A program made the position numbers and the translations under genes. From positions 1-22,675 of IMG/VR virus record IMGVR_UViG_3300035698_012653: DNA of 22,675 nucleotides; one strand, given 5' to 3'. Origin of the DNA: a virus. Each line of letters starts with the position of its first letter. Position 1 is the first letter of the stretch. Of this stretch, positions 14,312 through 20,504 are shown in pieces. The notes under the pieces were generated by a model. That model saw only the letters and a program-made list of their open reading frames with translations, was not told the DNA's origin and did no database searches.

Positions 14312-14485
14312 GAGAAAGGTGCATTGACCGCTGACATTCGTGAAGTTTACAGTGAAGCCAAAGGCACAGGGTTTGACGTAAAAGTTTTACGTGAGATCGT
14401 TAAACTTCGTAAACAAGACAGTAGCGACCGCACTGAGTTCGAAGAACTAGTCGCAGTCTACAAACGCGCTTTAGATATGGTATAA
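14273..14485 (+). CDS. Downstream gapR frame, possible TTG restart
   Basis: The downstream open frame codes for 70 aa (MKSFIERVERLEEEKGALTA onward) from TTG 14273. This codon overlaps the TGA that ends the upstream fragment (TTGA). A good ribosome site, GAGGAAG at 14259-14265, lies seven bases before it and is itself created by the first repeat copy. The product would keep nearly all of the GapR helical core and lack only the first ~19 residues. Translational restart could therefore rescue function. A start on TTG is unusual, and no product has been shown. Confidence 0.5.
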   Translation: MKSFIERVERLEEEKGALTADIREVYSEAKGTGFDVKVLREIVKLRKQDSSDRTEFEELVAVYKRALDMV

Positions 14486-14494
14486 GGAAAAACA

Positions 14495-14743
14495 ATGTCA
14501 GATTATAAACGCAAAGAATGGTTGAGAATTCGAGACCTCCATAAACAACTTCGTTTCGGTCGTAAGATTGAACACAAAAAGGGTACTGCTTTTTTCAAAG
14601 GTAAAATCCTACCCCGAGGTCTTCGTCGAAATATCTTCAGAGCTCAAAAACGCTTCGTCGGATGGCGTACAATGCAATTCCGCCAAGTAATGGCAAATGG
14701 AATGCACATCGTTGGAATGCCACGCACTGATGGTGGTAAATAA
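14495..14743 (+). CDS. Small basic protein of unknown function (82 aa)
   Basis: The product is very basic, beginning MSDYKRKEWLRIRDLHKQLR and continuing with FFKGKILPRGLRRNIFRAQK. Many Arg and Lys residues suggest nucleic-acid binding, but no known fold is recognised. TAAGGAAAAACA precedes the ATG. Its stop overlaps the start of the exonuclease gene (TAATG), so the two are translationally coupled. It follows gapR in the replication operon. Confidence 0.6.
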   Translation: MSDYKRKEWLRIRDLHKQLRFGRKIEHKKGTAFFKGKILPRGLRRNIFRAQKRFVGWRTMQFRQVMANGMHIVGMPRTDGGK

Positions 14744-15267
14744 TGCAACATATAATGCTTGATTTAGAAACGATGGGCGCAAATTCAGACGCAGCCATCG
14801 TCGCTATTGGCGCAGTACAGTTCGATGTCATGGAAATCACAAAAGAATTTTATGTGTCAGTTGACTTACAAAGCTGTATTGACAAAGGTTTGACTGTTGA
14901 CGGAAGTACGGTCAACTGGTGGATGCAACAATCCAACGAAGCCCGTAAAGCTTTACTCAAAGACAAGAAACCTTTGAAGGATGCTCTCAAATTATTTCAA
15001 GACTGGTTGCCCTCAGACAACCACGCTGTATGGGGTAATGGCGCCGGTTTTGACAACGTTATTTTAAGAACAGCATTCAAGAAATTTCGAGTAGATAACC
15101 CTTGGCCTTTTTGGGCTGATCGGTGTTTTCGCACCATGAAGGCTTCGTTTCCTGATGCGAAAGTCGTTAACATTGGTACCGCTCACAACGCCTTGGACGA
15201 TGCGAAATATCAAGCTGAGTATCTCATGGCGTTGGTTGATAAAAATAAACTGAAAGGGGTGTTATAA
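14743..15267 (+). CDS. DEDDh 3'-5' exonuclease (RNase T / Rv2179c-like)
   Basis: The 174-aa product carries the four DEDDh motifs: HIMLDLET (Asp 7, Glu 9), GNGAGFDNVIL (Asp 104), and GTAHNALDDAKYQ (His 148, Asp 152). NWWMQQSNEARKALL near residue 58 is typical of the phage and bacterial Rv2179c-type exoribonuclease family. Such enzymes degrade single-stranded RNA or DNA from the 3' end using two metal ions. The polymerase encoded further on has its own exonuclease domain, so this one is more likely used in nucleic-acid turnover than in proofreading. All catalytic residues are present. Confidence 0.88.
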   Translation: MQHIMLDLETMGANSDAAIVAIGAVQFDVMEITKEFYVSVDLQSCIDKGLTVDGSTVNWWMQQSNEARKALLKDKKPLKDALKLFQDWLPSDNHAVWGNGAGFDNVILRTAFKKFRVDNPWPFWADRCFRTMKASFPDAKVVNIGTAHNALDDAKYQAEYLMALVDKNKLKGVL

Positions 15268-15303
15268 GGATTTACAAATACGGTATACTGTGCATTATTG
15301 CAC
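15262..15303 (+). promoter_or_regulatory. Possible promoter with dyad before DUF2815 gene
   Basis: TATACT (15284-15289) is a good -10 hexamer, with a poor TTATAA (15262-15267) 16 bp upstream. GTGCA-TTAT-TGCAC (15290-15303), a small inverted repeat, follows at once and could be an operator. The gap 15268-15348 would otherwise be unexplained. The -35 is weak, so this is tentative. Confidence 0.3.
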
Positions 15304-15348
15304 CTGCCAACATAGCAATTTAACCTTTAAATAGAAAGCAAATATAAA

Positions 15349-15873
15349 ATGGCTAAAGTACATCTAAAAAACGTTCGCCTCTCATTTCCTTCAGTTTTCA
15401 AGCGCCCTGTATTTGACGGCAAAGAAGGTAAGTTTGAAGCGACTTTCCTCCTTGATAAATCTGACATCAAAACCAAAAAAATTATCGATGAGGCTATTGC
15501 TGCGGCAATCAAAGGCGCAAACGTTAAAGTCCCTTCTGACAAACGTTGTCTGAAGGACGGTGACGAAAGTGAATACGACGGCTACGAGAATATGTGGTCT
15601 ATTAAGGCCGCTAACTCAAAGCGTCCAACCATTATCAACCGTGATCGTTCACCGATTGCTGAAGATGATGAAGTTATTTACGCTGGTTGTTACGTCAATG
15701 CTATCGTTGATATTTGGATCCAGAACAACAATTACGATAAGCGTGCCAACGCAAACCTTTATGGTATCCAGTTCTTGAAGGATGGTGATCCGTTCGGTCA
15801 AGGTCCAGTTGACGTTACCGATGAGTTCGATGAGCTCGACAATGACGGTCTCGACGATGACGACGAGCTATAA
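15349..15873 (+). CDS. DUF2815 single-stranded DNA-binding protein candidate
   Basis: The 174-aa product begins MAKVHLKNVRLSFPSVFKRP, continues with GKFEATFLLDKSD, and later has VNAIVDIWIQNNNYDKRANA and LYGIQFLKDGDPFG. This is the DUF2815 pattern of an N-terminal VRLSFPxxFxP and a G-x-N-x-x-L-x-x-x-Q-F strand. The C-terminal 20 residues are almost all Asp, Glu and Leu, like the acidic tail of SSB proteins that recruits partners. DUF2815 proteins occur beside DUF2800 nucleases, polymerases and VRR-NUC proteins in phages and are thought to coat ssDNA. A strong terminator lies right after the gene. The ssDNA role is inferred from family and composition. Confidence 0.8.
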   Translation: MAKVHLKNVRLSFPSVFKRPVFDGKEGKFEATFLLDKSDIKTKKIIDEAIAAAIKGANVKVPSDKRCLKDGDESEYDGYENMWSIKAANSKRPTIINRDRSPIAEDDEVIYAGCYVNAIVDIWIQNNNYDKRANANLYGIQFLKDGDPFGQGPVDVTDEFDELDNDGLDDDDEL

Positions 15874-15882
15874 ACAAGCTTG

Positions 15883-15917
15883 AAATCGGTGTGCTTCGGC
15901 ACACCGATTTTTCTTTT
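15883..15917 (+). terminator. Rho-independent terminator with UUCG loop
   Basis: A perfect 12-bp stem (15883-15894 with 15899-15910) closes on TTCG and is followed by TTCTTTT. It lies ten bases after the DUF2815 stop. This separates the DUF2815 transcript from the methylase-polymerase genes, which would then need their own promoter in 15918-15994; I could not identify one with confidence. Confidence 0.9.
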
Positions 15918-15994
15918 GCGTGGCATCAAACGGAACATGTGACGCACAAAAAGGTTTGTTGCACATACCCACCACATAAAAATAGAAAGATAGA

Positions 15995-16432
15995 ATGATG
16001 ATTAGGCAAAAAATTTTTCATAATAACTGGTCGACACCAAAATATTTTTATGATAAATTAAACTCTGAATTTGATTTTGACTTTGACCCTTGTCCCTTAC
16101 ATTTCGGGGAAATTATACCTGAGGTTGACGGTCTACTGCTCCCCTGGGGTAAAAGAAATTTTGTAAACCCGCCCTATGACAGAAAATCCAAGGAGGCTTT
16201 TGTTAAAAAGGCAATCGATGTTAAACACTCAGGCCGATTATGTGTTCTATTGTTGCCTGTTTCTACCAGCAGCAGTTTATTCCACGATTTTATTACGCCG
16301 AATTCTGACGACATTCGTTTTATCCGTGGTCGTATAAAATTTGAAGGTAAAAATAGTTATGGAAAACACGTAAAAAATACAGGGGCAGCACATGACAGCA
16401 TGGTCGTTGTCTTAGATGGTAGAGGCACATGA
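15995..16432 (+). CDS. Phage Dam-type DNA N6-adenine methyltransferase
   Basis: The 145-aa product begins MMIRQKIFHNNWSTPKYFYD; the second Met is an equally possible start. WSTP, then FDFDPCPLHFG (about residues 28-38) and NFVNPPYDRKSKEAFVKKA (NPPY near 56-59) are the motifs of the small phage DNA N6-adenine methyltransferase family. NPPY is the catalytic motif and contacts the target adenine. It may protect phage DNA from host restriction. The recognition site cannot be read from sequence. Its stop overlaps the polymerase start by four bases. Confidence 0.85.
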   Translation: MMIRQKIFHNNWSTPKYFYDKLNSEFDFDFDPCPLHFGEIIPEVDGLLLPWGKRNFVNPPYDRKSKEAFVKKAIDVKHSGRLCVLLLPVSTSSSLFHDFITPNSDDIRFIRGRIKFEGKNSYGKHVKNTGAAHDSMVVVLDGRGT

Positions 16433-18246
16433 TTACTTCATTAACGGGTGCTGTTGTTGTTGACTGTGAAGTTTATCCTAATTACTTTTTAGTTGCATTT
16501 AAAAATGTTGACAACGATAAAGTTGTTACTGTTGAAGCCAAAGGTGCGGATCAAAGTCTGACGGACGCTCAGCGACAGCAGTTGACGTTTATCATGAAAA
16601 AGCGTGTGACCTTTGGCTACAACAGTAACAACTATGATATTCCAATCATACTGTACGCCTTAGGCAAAAACACGTGCCGCAATATCCATCGTTTATCTGA
16701 CTGGATTATCTTGGGCGATCATGGCGACTGGAATAGTTGCCCTGGATGGAAAACATTGCAACACTTTAATCTGACAATGCCAAAGAGCTTTCAGCATTTT
16801 GATATTCAGGAACCTGCCCCCGCTGTTAAGATTAGTTTGAAACTGTACGGCGGGCGTATGCACTCCGAGCGACTTCAAGACCTCCCCATCGCGCCTGGCA
16901 CAACTTTAACTAAAGCTGAAATGGCGATAACTAAAGATTACTGTATAAACGACCTCGACACAACAATTGATCTGTTCAACTCAATCAAACCCCAGCTTGA
17001 ACTACGCATTGATATGTCCTCAGAATACAAGCAAGACTTAATGAGCAAATCAGATGCACAAATCGCTGAAGCAGTTATCAAGTCAGAGCTTACAAAAGCC
17101 ACTAAACGATCTATATCAAAGCCAAAAGCCCTAAGTAGAAGCACACGTTTCAAGTACGCTGTCCCTGATTTTATCAGTTTTAAAACCCCGGTTTTACAGG
17201 ATGCACTCGAGGTCATTCGCACCCATTGGTTTGAACTTGATAAAAAAGGCTCTATCTTATTGCCTGAAGAACTGAAAGTCTTAAAGATCCAGTTGGGTCA
17301 ATCTGTCTATCAGTTAGGGTTAGGTGGTTTACATTCAAAAGAGAAAAAGCAAATCGTCATTCCGACTGATAAGCAGATTTTAGCAGATCGAGACGTTGCC
17401 TCTTATTATCCTAGTATCATTCTTCTCTTAGGTTTATTCCCGAAGCATTTAGGACCTAAGTTTCTTGACGTGTATAATACCATTGTGAGTACACGCCTTA
17501 ACGCTAAACGCGACGGCAACAAGGTTGTCGCCGATGCCCTTAAAATTGTTATCAACGGATCCTTTGGAAAATTAGGGTCGAAATATTCTGCACTGTATTC
17601 TCCAGATCTGATGATGACTGTGACGTTAACTGGTCAACTGTCTTTATTGATGTTGATTGAACGGTTAGAACTTGTAAACATAAACGTGGTGTCCGGGAAT
17701 ACTGACGGTTTTGTTTCCCTGGTTGACAAAGCAAAGTACAAACTCTACTGTGATACGTGCTTCGATTGGGAACTTGATACAGGTTTTGAACTTGAAGAAA
17801 CACGTTACAAAGCACTTTACTCTCGCGACATTAACAACTATATGGCTGTCACTGATTACGGCACCAAAGGTAAGGGTATATTTACTGTAGACAAATTGAG
17901 GAAAAATCCTCAGGCTCAAATTTGCATGGAGGCAGTTGTAAGCTTCTTAACCGACAGCACACCTATTCGCAAGACATTAAAAGACTGTCGCGACGTGCGA
18001 AAATTCTTAAGCGTGAGAACTGTAAACGGTGGCGCAATTTGGCGAGGCGAATACCTGGGTAAGGTTGTTCGTTGGATATACTCAACTGACGGTGAAAAGA
18101 TCGTGTATAAAAAGAATGGCAATAAGGTTGCAGGTTCTGACGGTGCGAGACCCCTTATGACACTCAAGGATTTTCCTGACGACATTGATTATGGGGAATA
18201 CTTTCTCAAAGCCGAAAAGATGTTAACAAGCTTGGGTATAAAATAA
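16429..18246 (+). CDS. Family B DNA polymerase with 3'-5' exonuclease
   Basis: The 605-aa replicative polymerase carries all three exonuclease motifs: VVVDCEVYP (Asp 12, Glu 14), FGYNSNNYDIP (Asp 70) and DYCINDLDTT (Tyr 171, Asp 175). The polymerase motifs are RDVASYYPSII (motif A, Asp 322), KIVINGSFGKLG (motif B, Lys 372) and VVSGNTDGFVSL (motif C, 424-427). Motif A with SYYPS is diagnostic for family B rather than family A. Motif C reads Asn-Thr-Asp-Gly, where the textbook form is Asp-Thr-Asp-Ser, so the first acidic residue is replaced. The protein is compact for the family. AGAGG precedes the ATG. Confidence 0.9.
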   Translation: MITSLTGAVVVDCEVYPNYFLVAFKNVDNDKVVTVEAKGADQSLTDAQRQQLTFIMKKRVTFGYNSNNYDIPIILYALGKNTCRNIHRLSDWIILGDHGDWNSCPGWKTLQHFNLTMPKSFQHFDIQEPAPAVKISLKLYGGRMHSERLQDLPIAPGTTLTKAEMAITKDYCINDLDTTIDLFNSIKPQLELRIDMSSEYKQDLMSKSDAQIAEAVIKSELTKATKRSISKPKALSRSTRFKYAVPDFISFKTPVLQDALEVIRTHWFELDKKGSILLPEELKVLKIQLGQSVYQLGLGGLHSKEKKQIVIPTDKQILADRDVASYYPSIILLLGLFPKHLGPKFLDVYNTIVSTRLNAKRDGNKVVADALKIVINGSFGKLGSKYSALYSPDLMMTVTLTGQLSLLMLIERLELVNINVVSGNTDGFVSLVDKAKYKLYCDTCFDWELDTGFELEETRYKALYSRDINNYMAVTDYGTKGKGIFTVDKLRKNPQAQICMEAVVSFLTDSTPIRKTLKDCRDVRKFLSVRTVNGGAIWRGEYLGKVVRWIYSTDGEKIVYKKNGNKVAGSDGARPLMTLKDFPDDIDYGEYFLKAEKMLTSLGIK

Positions 18247-18249
18247 GGT

Positions 18250-18278
18250 TGTACAATATAAAAAGTACATTATAATAT
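18250..18278 (+). promoter_or_regulatory. Rightward promoter for the nucleotide-metabolism genes
   Basis: TGTACA (18250-18255) is 17 bp before TAATAT (18273-18278). Alternatively TTGTAC (18249-18254) is 16 bp before a perfect TATAAT (18271-18276). Either gives a leader of about 27-30 bases before the ATG at 18312. The TGTACA element is shared with the other proposed early promoters. Confidence 0.6.
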
Positions 18279-18311
18279 ATTACATTACACTCACCCTAGA
18301 AAGGAACTAAA

Positions 18312-18710
18312 ATGTTAAAAGATGTAATTTTGATGCACCATAAATTCGGAATAACTAATGCTGATATTAAGTTTTCAGCTGAAGAAAAAGAATTCCGTAT
18401 TCGTGCCATGCAAGAAGAGCTAGACGAGTACGAGGATGCAGAAAACTTTGCTGACGAGCTTGATGCTCTTGTTGACTTAATCGTCTTTACACTCGGCACT
18501 GTTGAGCGCTCAGATATGGCTCACGTTTTCCAGGAAGCTTTTGACCGTGTGATGCAGGCTAATATGCAGAAAAAAGTCGGCACAAATGAGAAGCGGGGTT
18601 CTTTTCAAATTGATCTTGTAAAACCTGAAGGTTGGTTAGCGCCAGATCTCCGTGACCTGGAGCATATGACAACTAGCGAAGCTCAACTAAAATTCGGCTT
18701 TGCGCTATGA
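18312..18710 (+). CDS. MazG-like nucleotide pyrophosphohydrolase
   Basis: The 132-aa product has RAMQEELDEYEDA (Glu 35, Glu 36, Glu 39) followed by DELDALVDLIVFTLG (Glu 49, Asp 55). The ExxE then ExxD layout on two helices is the magnesium-binding signature of the all-alpha NTP pyrophosphohydrolase (MazG/HisE) superfamily. Phage members cleave (d)NTPs or ppGpp-like signals to nucleotide monophosphates. In this operon it probably feeds monophosphates to the ThyA-family enzyme and dCMP deaminase. AGAAAGGAAC precedes the ATG. The substrate cannot be read from the sequence. Confidence 0.75.
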   Translation: MLKDVILMHHKFGITNADIKFSAEEKEFRIRAMQEELDEYEDAENFADELDALVDLIVFTLGTVERSDMAHVFQEAFDRVMQANMQKKVGTNEKRGSFQIDLVKPEGWLAPDLRDLEHMTTSEAQLKFGFAL

Positions 18711-19033
18711 GTAAGGTAGAAGAAACACTTGTGCAGCGACGTTCCAAATACGGACCAATTCAATATAACTCAGCGTTCACACAGTTAGTTATGCGTGAAA
18801 TCGCAGTGTCACCCGCAGCTGATGAATTGACAGACATACATATTGAATGTCTCCATATGATTATACACAAGATTTCCCGCATTATCGGTGGGGATCCATT
18901 CCATAGCGACAATATGCACGACATCGCGGGCTACGCAACTCTGTTAGAAAATTATGTACTAGGATCAACCGATCCTAGTACCGCTTTAACAAAACCTCCT
19001 AGCAAAAAGGGAAAAACCACCAATGCGAGCTGA
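18707..19033 (+). CDS. DUF6378 / MazG-related small protein
   Basis: The 108-aa product begins MSKVEETLVQRRSKYGPIQY. Its core reads CLHMIIHKISRIIGGDPFHS, then DNMHDIAGYATLLE. The pattern R-x-x-x-YG, then a helix ending K-(I/L)-x-R-I-x-x-GD and DxxxDIAGYAxL is typical of the DUF6378 family, related to MazG-type pyrophosphohydrolases. The C-terminus is a Lys/Ser/Thr-rich tail. Its start overlaps the MazG-like gene (ATGA) and its end overlaps the ThyA-family gene by 11 bp. A tight DNA hairpin (18957-18980) lies in its coding sequence. Confidence 0.65.
   Translation: MSKVEETLVQRRSKYGPIQYNSAFTQLVMREIAVSPAADELTDIHIECLHMIIHKISRIIGGDPFHSDNMHDIAGYATLLENYVLGSTDPSTALTKPPSKKGKTTNAS
18957..18980. repeat. 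Perfect 10-bp inverted repeat inside DUF6378 gene
   Basis: TACTAGGATC at 18957-18966 is mirrored by GATCCTAGTA at 18971-18980 around a 4-nt loop (AACC). It lies shortly before the overlap with the ThyA-family start, and could shape translation or decay there. Confidence 0.7.
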
Positions 19034-19799
19034 ACTGAAGTATTCTGAAATACTGCGTACAGTGTTGTCAGGTCACAAAAATACGTCTCGAAACGGCGAC
19101 ACTAGATTTATCAGTGGAGCGCAGTTAAAATTTGACTGCGTTACTATGCCAATCTTGACACGCCGTAAAATGTACTATAAAGGGGTGCTCGGCGAATTGG
19201 CAGCGTTCTTTCAAGGGCCAAAAACACTAGAGGATTTCACAAGTCGAGGGTGCAACTACTGGAAGGACTGGGCTGCTGAAGACGGCACCATCAACGTTGA
19301 CTACGGCAATAAGTGGATAAACTTTAACGGCAAAAATCAAGTCGCACAGGTTTTACACGATTTAGAAGTCAACCCTCAGTCAAGACGCATGTTGATCAGC
19401 GGTTGGGATCCTGCAAACATTGAAAATCTATCTTTACCTTGCTGCCATTACGCTTACCAGTTTATTGTTCGAGGTAGCTATTTAGATTTAATTTGGATCC
19501 AGCGAAGCGTTGATTGTGCGATCGGCTTACCTGCTGACATGCTGCTTGCCTTTTTCATGCTTACCACAATCGCAAACCAAAGTGGATACGCAGTTGGTGA
19601 AGTTACAATGCAGCTGGGTCATACGCATATTTATGAAAATCATGTGCCAGGGGTAATCGAATACTTAGGACGTCGTATGCATCCTTCGCCTAGTTTTACG
19701 CATGACGACAATTTATGTATCGATAACCTTAACAGTGGATCAATCCTTCCTATAAACTATATACACGAAGATCCAATTTCATTTGAATTGAATGTATAA
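19023..19799 (+). CDS. ThyA-family enzyme, probably dCMP hydroxymethylase or methylase
   Basis: The product is a 258-aa member of the thymidylate synthase superfamily. Conserved parts are GELAAF (Glu 58), Trp 80 and Trp 83, DYGNKW (93-98), PQSRRM (Arg 121, Arg 122), LSLPCCHYAYQF (catalytic Cys 141), IQRSVDCAIGLPADM and GHTHIYENH (His 202, Tyr 204). The distance from the catalytic Cys to Asp 172 is 31 residues, the same as Cys 146 to Asn 177 in E. coli ThyA, so Asp 172 replaces the Asn that selects dUMP. T4 dCMP hydroxymethylase has Asp at this point, and the corresponding Asn-to-Asp mutant of thymidylate synthase favours dCMP. I infer a dCMP-directed enzyme. Its gene stop is adjacent to the deaminase start (TAATG). 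Confidence 0.75.
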   Translation: MRAELKYSEILRTVLSGHKNTSRNGDTRFISGAQLKFDCVTMPILTRRKMYYKGVLGELAAFFQGPKTLEDFTSRGCNYWKDWAAEDGTINVDYGNKWINFNGKNQVAQVLHDLEVNPQSRRMLISGWDPANIENLSLPCCHYAYQFIVRGSYLDLIWIQRSVDCAIGLPADMLLAFFMLTTIANQSGYAVGEVTMQLGHTHIYENHVPGVIEYLGRRMHPSPSFTHDDNLCIDNLNSGSILPINYIHEDPISFELNV

Positions 19800-20233
19800 T
19801 GGCACGTGAAGCTCGCTACAAATATATGCTGAAGCTTGCTGAACTTGTATCGACGAGGGCCACTTGCCCTCGTCGATCAGTGGGTTGCGTAATCACAAAC
19901 AAGTTTGGCCATATAAAAGCAACAGGGTATAATGGGGTTCCTAGGGGTTTTCCACACTGTACTGATACACCCTGTGGTGGTGAGACGGAAAATAGCGACG
20001 ACGGTTACGATGCTTGCATGGCAACGCACGCTGAGCAGAATGCTTTGTTACAGTGCGATGACGTTCAAGATATTCACACAATTTACCTTACAACAACACC
20101 TTGTATCAGTTGCGCAAAACTTATTGCCAATACTAGTTGTGAATTTATTTTTGTCGGAACGCCACATCGTAAACAAGGGTCAGTTACTTTTTTAGAAAGC
20201 TGTGGAATAAAGGTGCGTAATGCGGGAGAGTAA
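19799..20233 (+). CDS. Deoxycytidylate (dCMP) deaminase
   Basis: The 144-aa product has the zinc deaminase motifs THAEQNALLQ (His 77, Glu 79) and TTPCISCAKL (Cys 102, Cys 105). An N-terminal TCPRRSVGCVI and TGYNGVPRGFPHC are typical of dCMP deaminases, as are the extra cysteines (Cys 54, 59, 73). It converts dCMP to dUMP for dTMP synthesis and is often regulated by dCTP and dTTP. The gene lies between the ThyA-family gene (overlap by one base, TAATG) and VRR-NUC. Near its start a 12-bp perfect hairpin (19849-19877) is built into the coding sequence. Confidence 0.9.
   Translation: MAREARYKYMLKLAELVSTRATCPRRSVGCVITNKFGHIKATGYNGVPRGFPHCTDTPCGGETENSDDGYDACMATHAEQNALLQCDDVQDIHTIYLTTTPCISCAKLIANTSCEFIFVGTPHRKQGSVTFLESCGIKVRNAGE
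19849..19877. repeat. Perfect 12-bp inverted repeat inside dCMP deaminase gene
   Basis: The arms 19849-19860 and 19866-19877 are exact complements (ATCGACGAGGGC / GCCCTCGTCGAT) around a 5-nt loop. It begins about 50 bases after the start codon. The stem is GC-rich, so a stable RNA hairpin is expected within the early coding sequence. Confidence 0.8.
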
Positions 20234-20504
20234 AATTGAAACTGAAACTTGTGACTATGCTAAAAATTTAGGTTGGCTATGTTACAAGTTCAGCTCCCCT
20301 GGTAATCGATCAGTTCCTGATCGAATTTTTATACGTGACAAAATTTTATTTTTTATTGAATTTAAAGCAGCGGACAAACAGCTTACAAAACTTCAAGCCC
20401 ACACAGCTCGAAAAATATCAAGCGAAGGGTTTGAAATTTATGTGATTGATAATCTTAAAGCTGGCATCGCGCTCTTTGACAGGATGGAACAATATGTTAG
20501 TTAG
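20220..20504 (+). CDS. VRR-NUC nuclease
   Basis: The 94-aa product begins MRESKIETETCDYAKNLGWL, followed by CYKFSSPGNRSVPDRIFI (Asp 34), ILFFIEFKAADKQLT (Glu 47, Lys 49) and LQAHTARK (Gln 60). This is the stand-alone VRR-NUC form of the PD-(D/E)XK nuclease fold. Such phage proteins cut branched DNA and act with the SNF2 helicase next door. The gene overlaps the deaminase end by 14 bp and the helicase start by 11 bp. All catalytic positions are present. Confidence 0.9.
   Translation: MRESKIETETCDYAKNLGWLCYKFSSPGNRSVPDRIFIRDKILFFIEFKAADKQLTKLQAHTARKISSEGFEIYVIDNLKAGIALFDRMEQYVS

Larger units (their letters stand above)
14169..14485 (+). pseudogene. gapR: gapR (DUF2312) interrupted by a 47-bp tandem duplication
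   Basis: The gene starts at ATG 14169, overlapping the previous stop. Removing one copy of the 47-bp repeat gives an intact 89-aa protein, MSKDGQNEGTSVGGVASERL then KSFIERVERLEEEKGALTAD and so on, ending YKRALDMV. This is the DUF2312/GapR family, dimeric helical proteins that bind overtwisted DNA ahead of polymerases and are typical of Alphaproteobacteria. The length equals the family norm. As sequenced, the duplication shifts the frame, and the first part stops after 35 residues at TGA 14274-14276. The family identity is very clear; whether the lesion is natural or an assembly artefact is open. Confidence 0.85.

Noticed and set aside
16429-18246. Family A DNA polymerase, expected beside DUF2800/DUF2815
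   Set aside because: Motif A reads DVASYYPS and motif B KIVINGSFG, which are family B signatures.
19023-19799. Plain thymidylate synthase
   Set aside because: The substrate-selecting Asn is Asp 172 with exact spacing from the catalytic Cys, so a dUMP-specific enzyme is unlikely.
20446-20493. Earlier start for the SNF2 helicase
   Set aside because: That stretch is inside VRR-NUC coding sequence; ATG 20494 has AGGA at the right distance and a normal family N-terminus.
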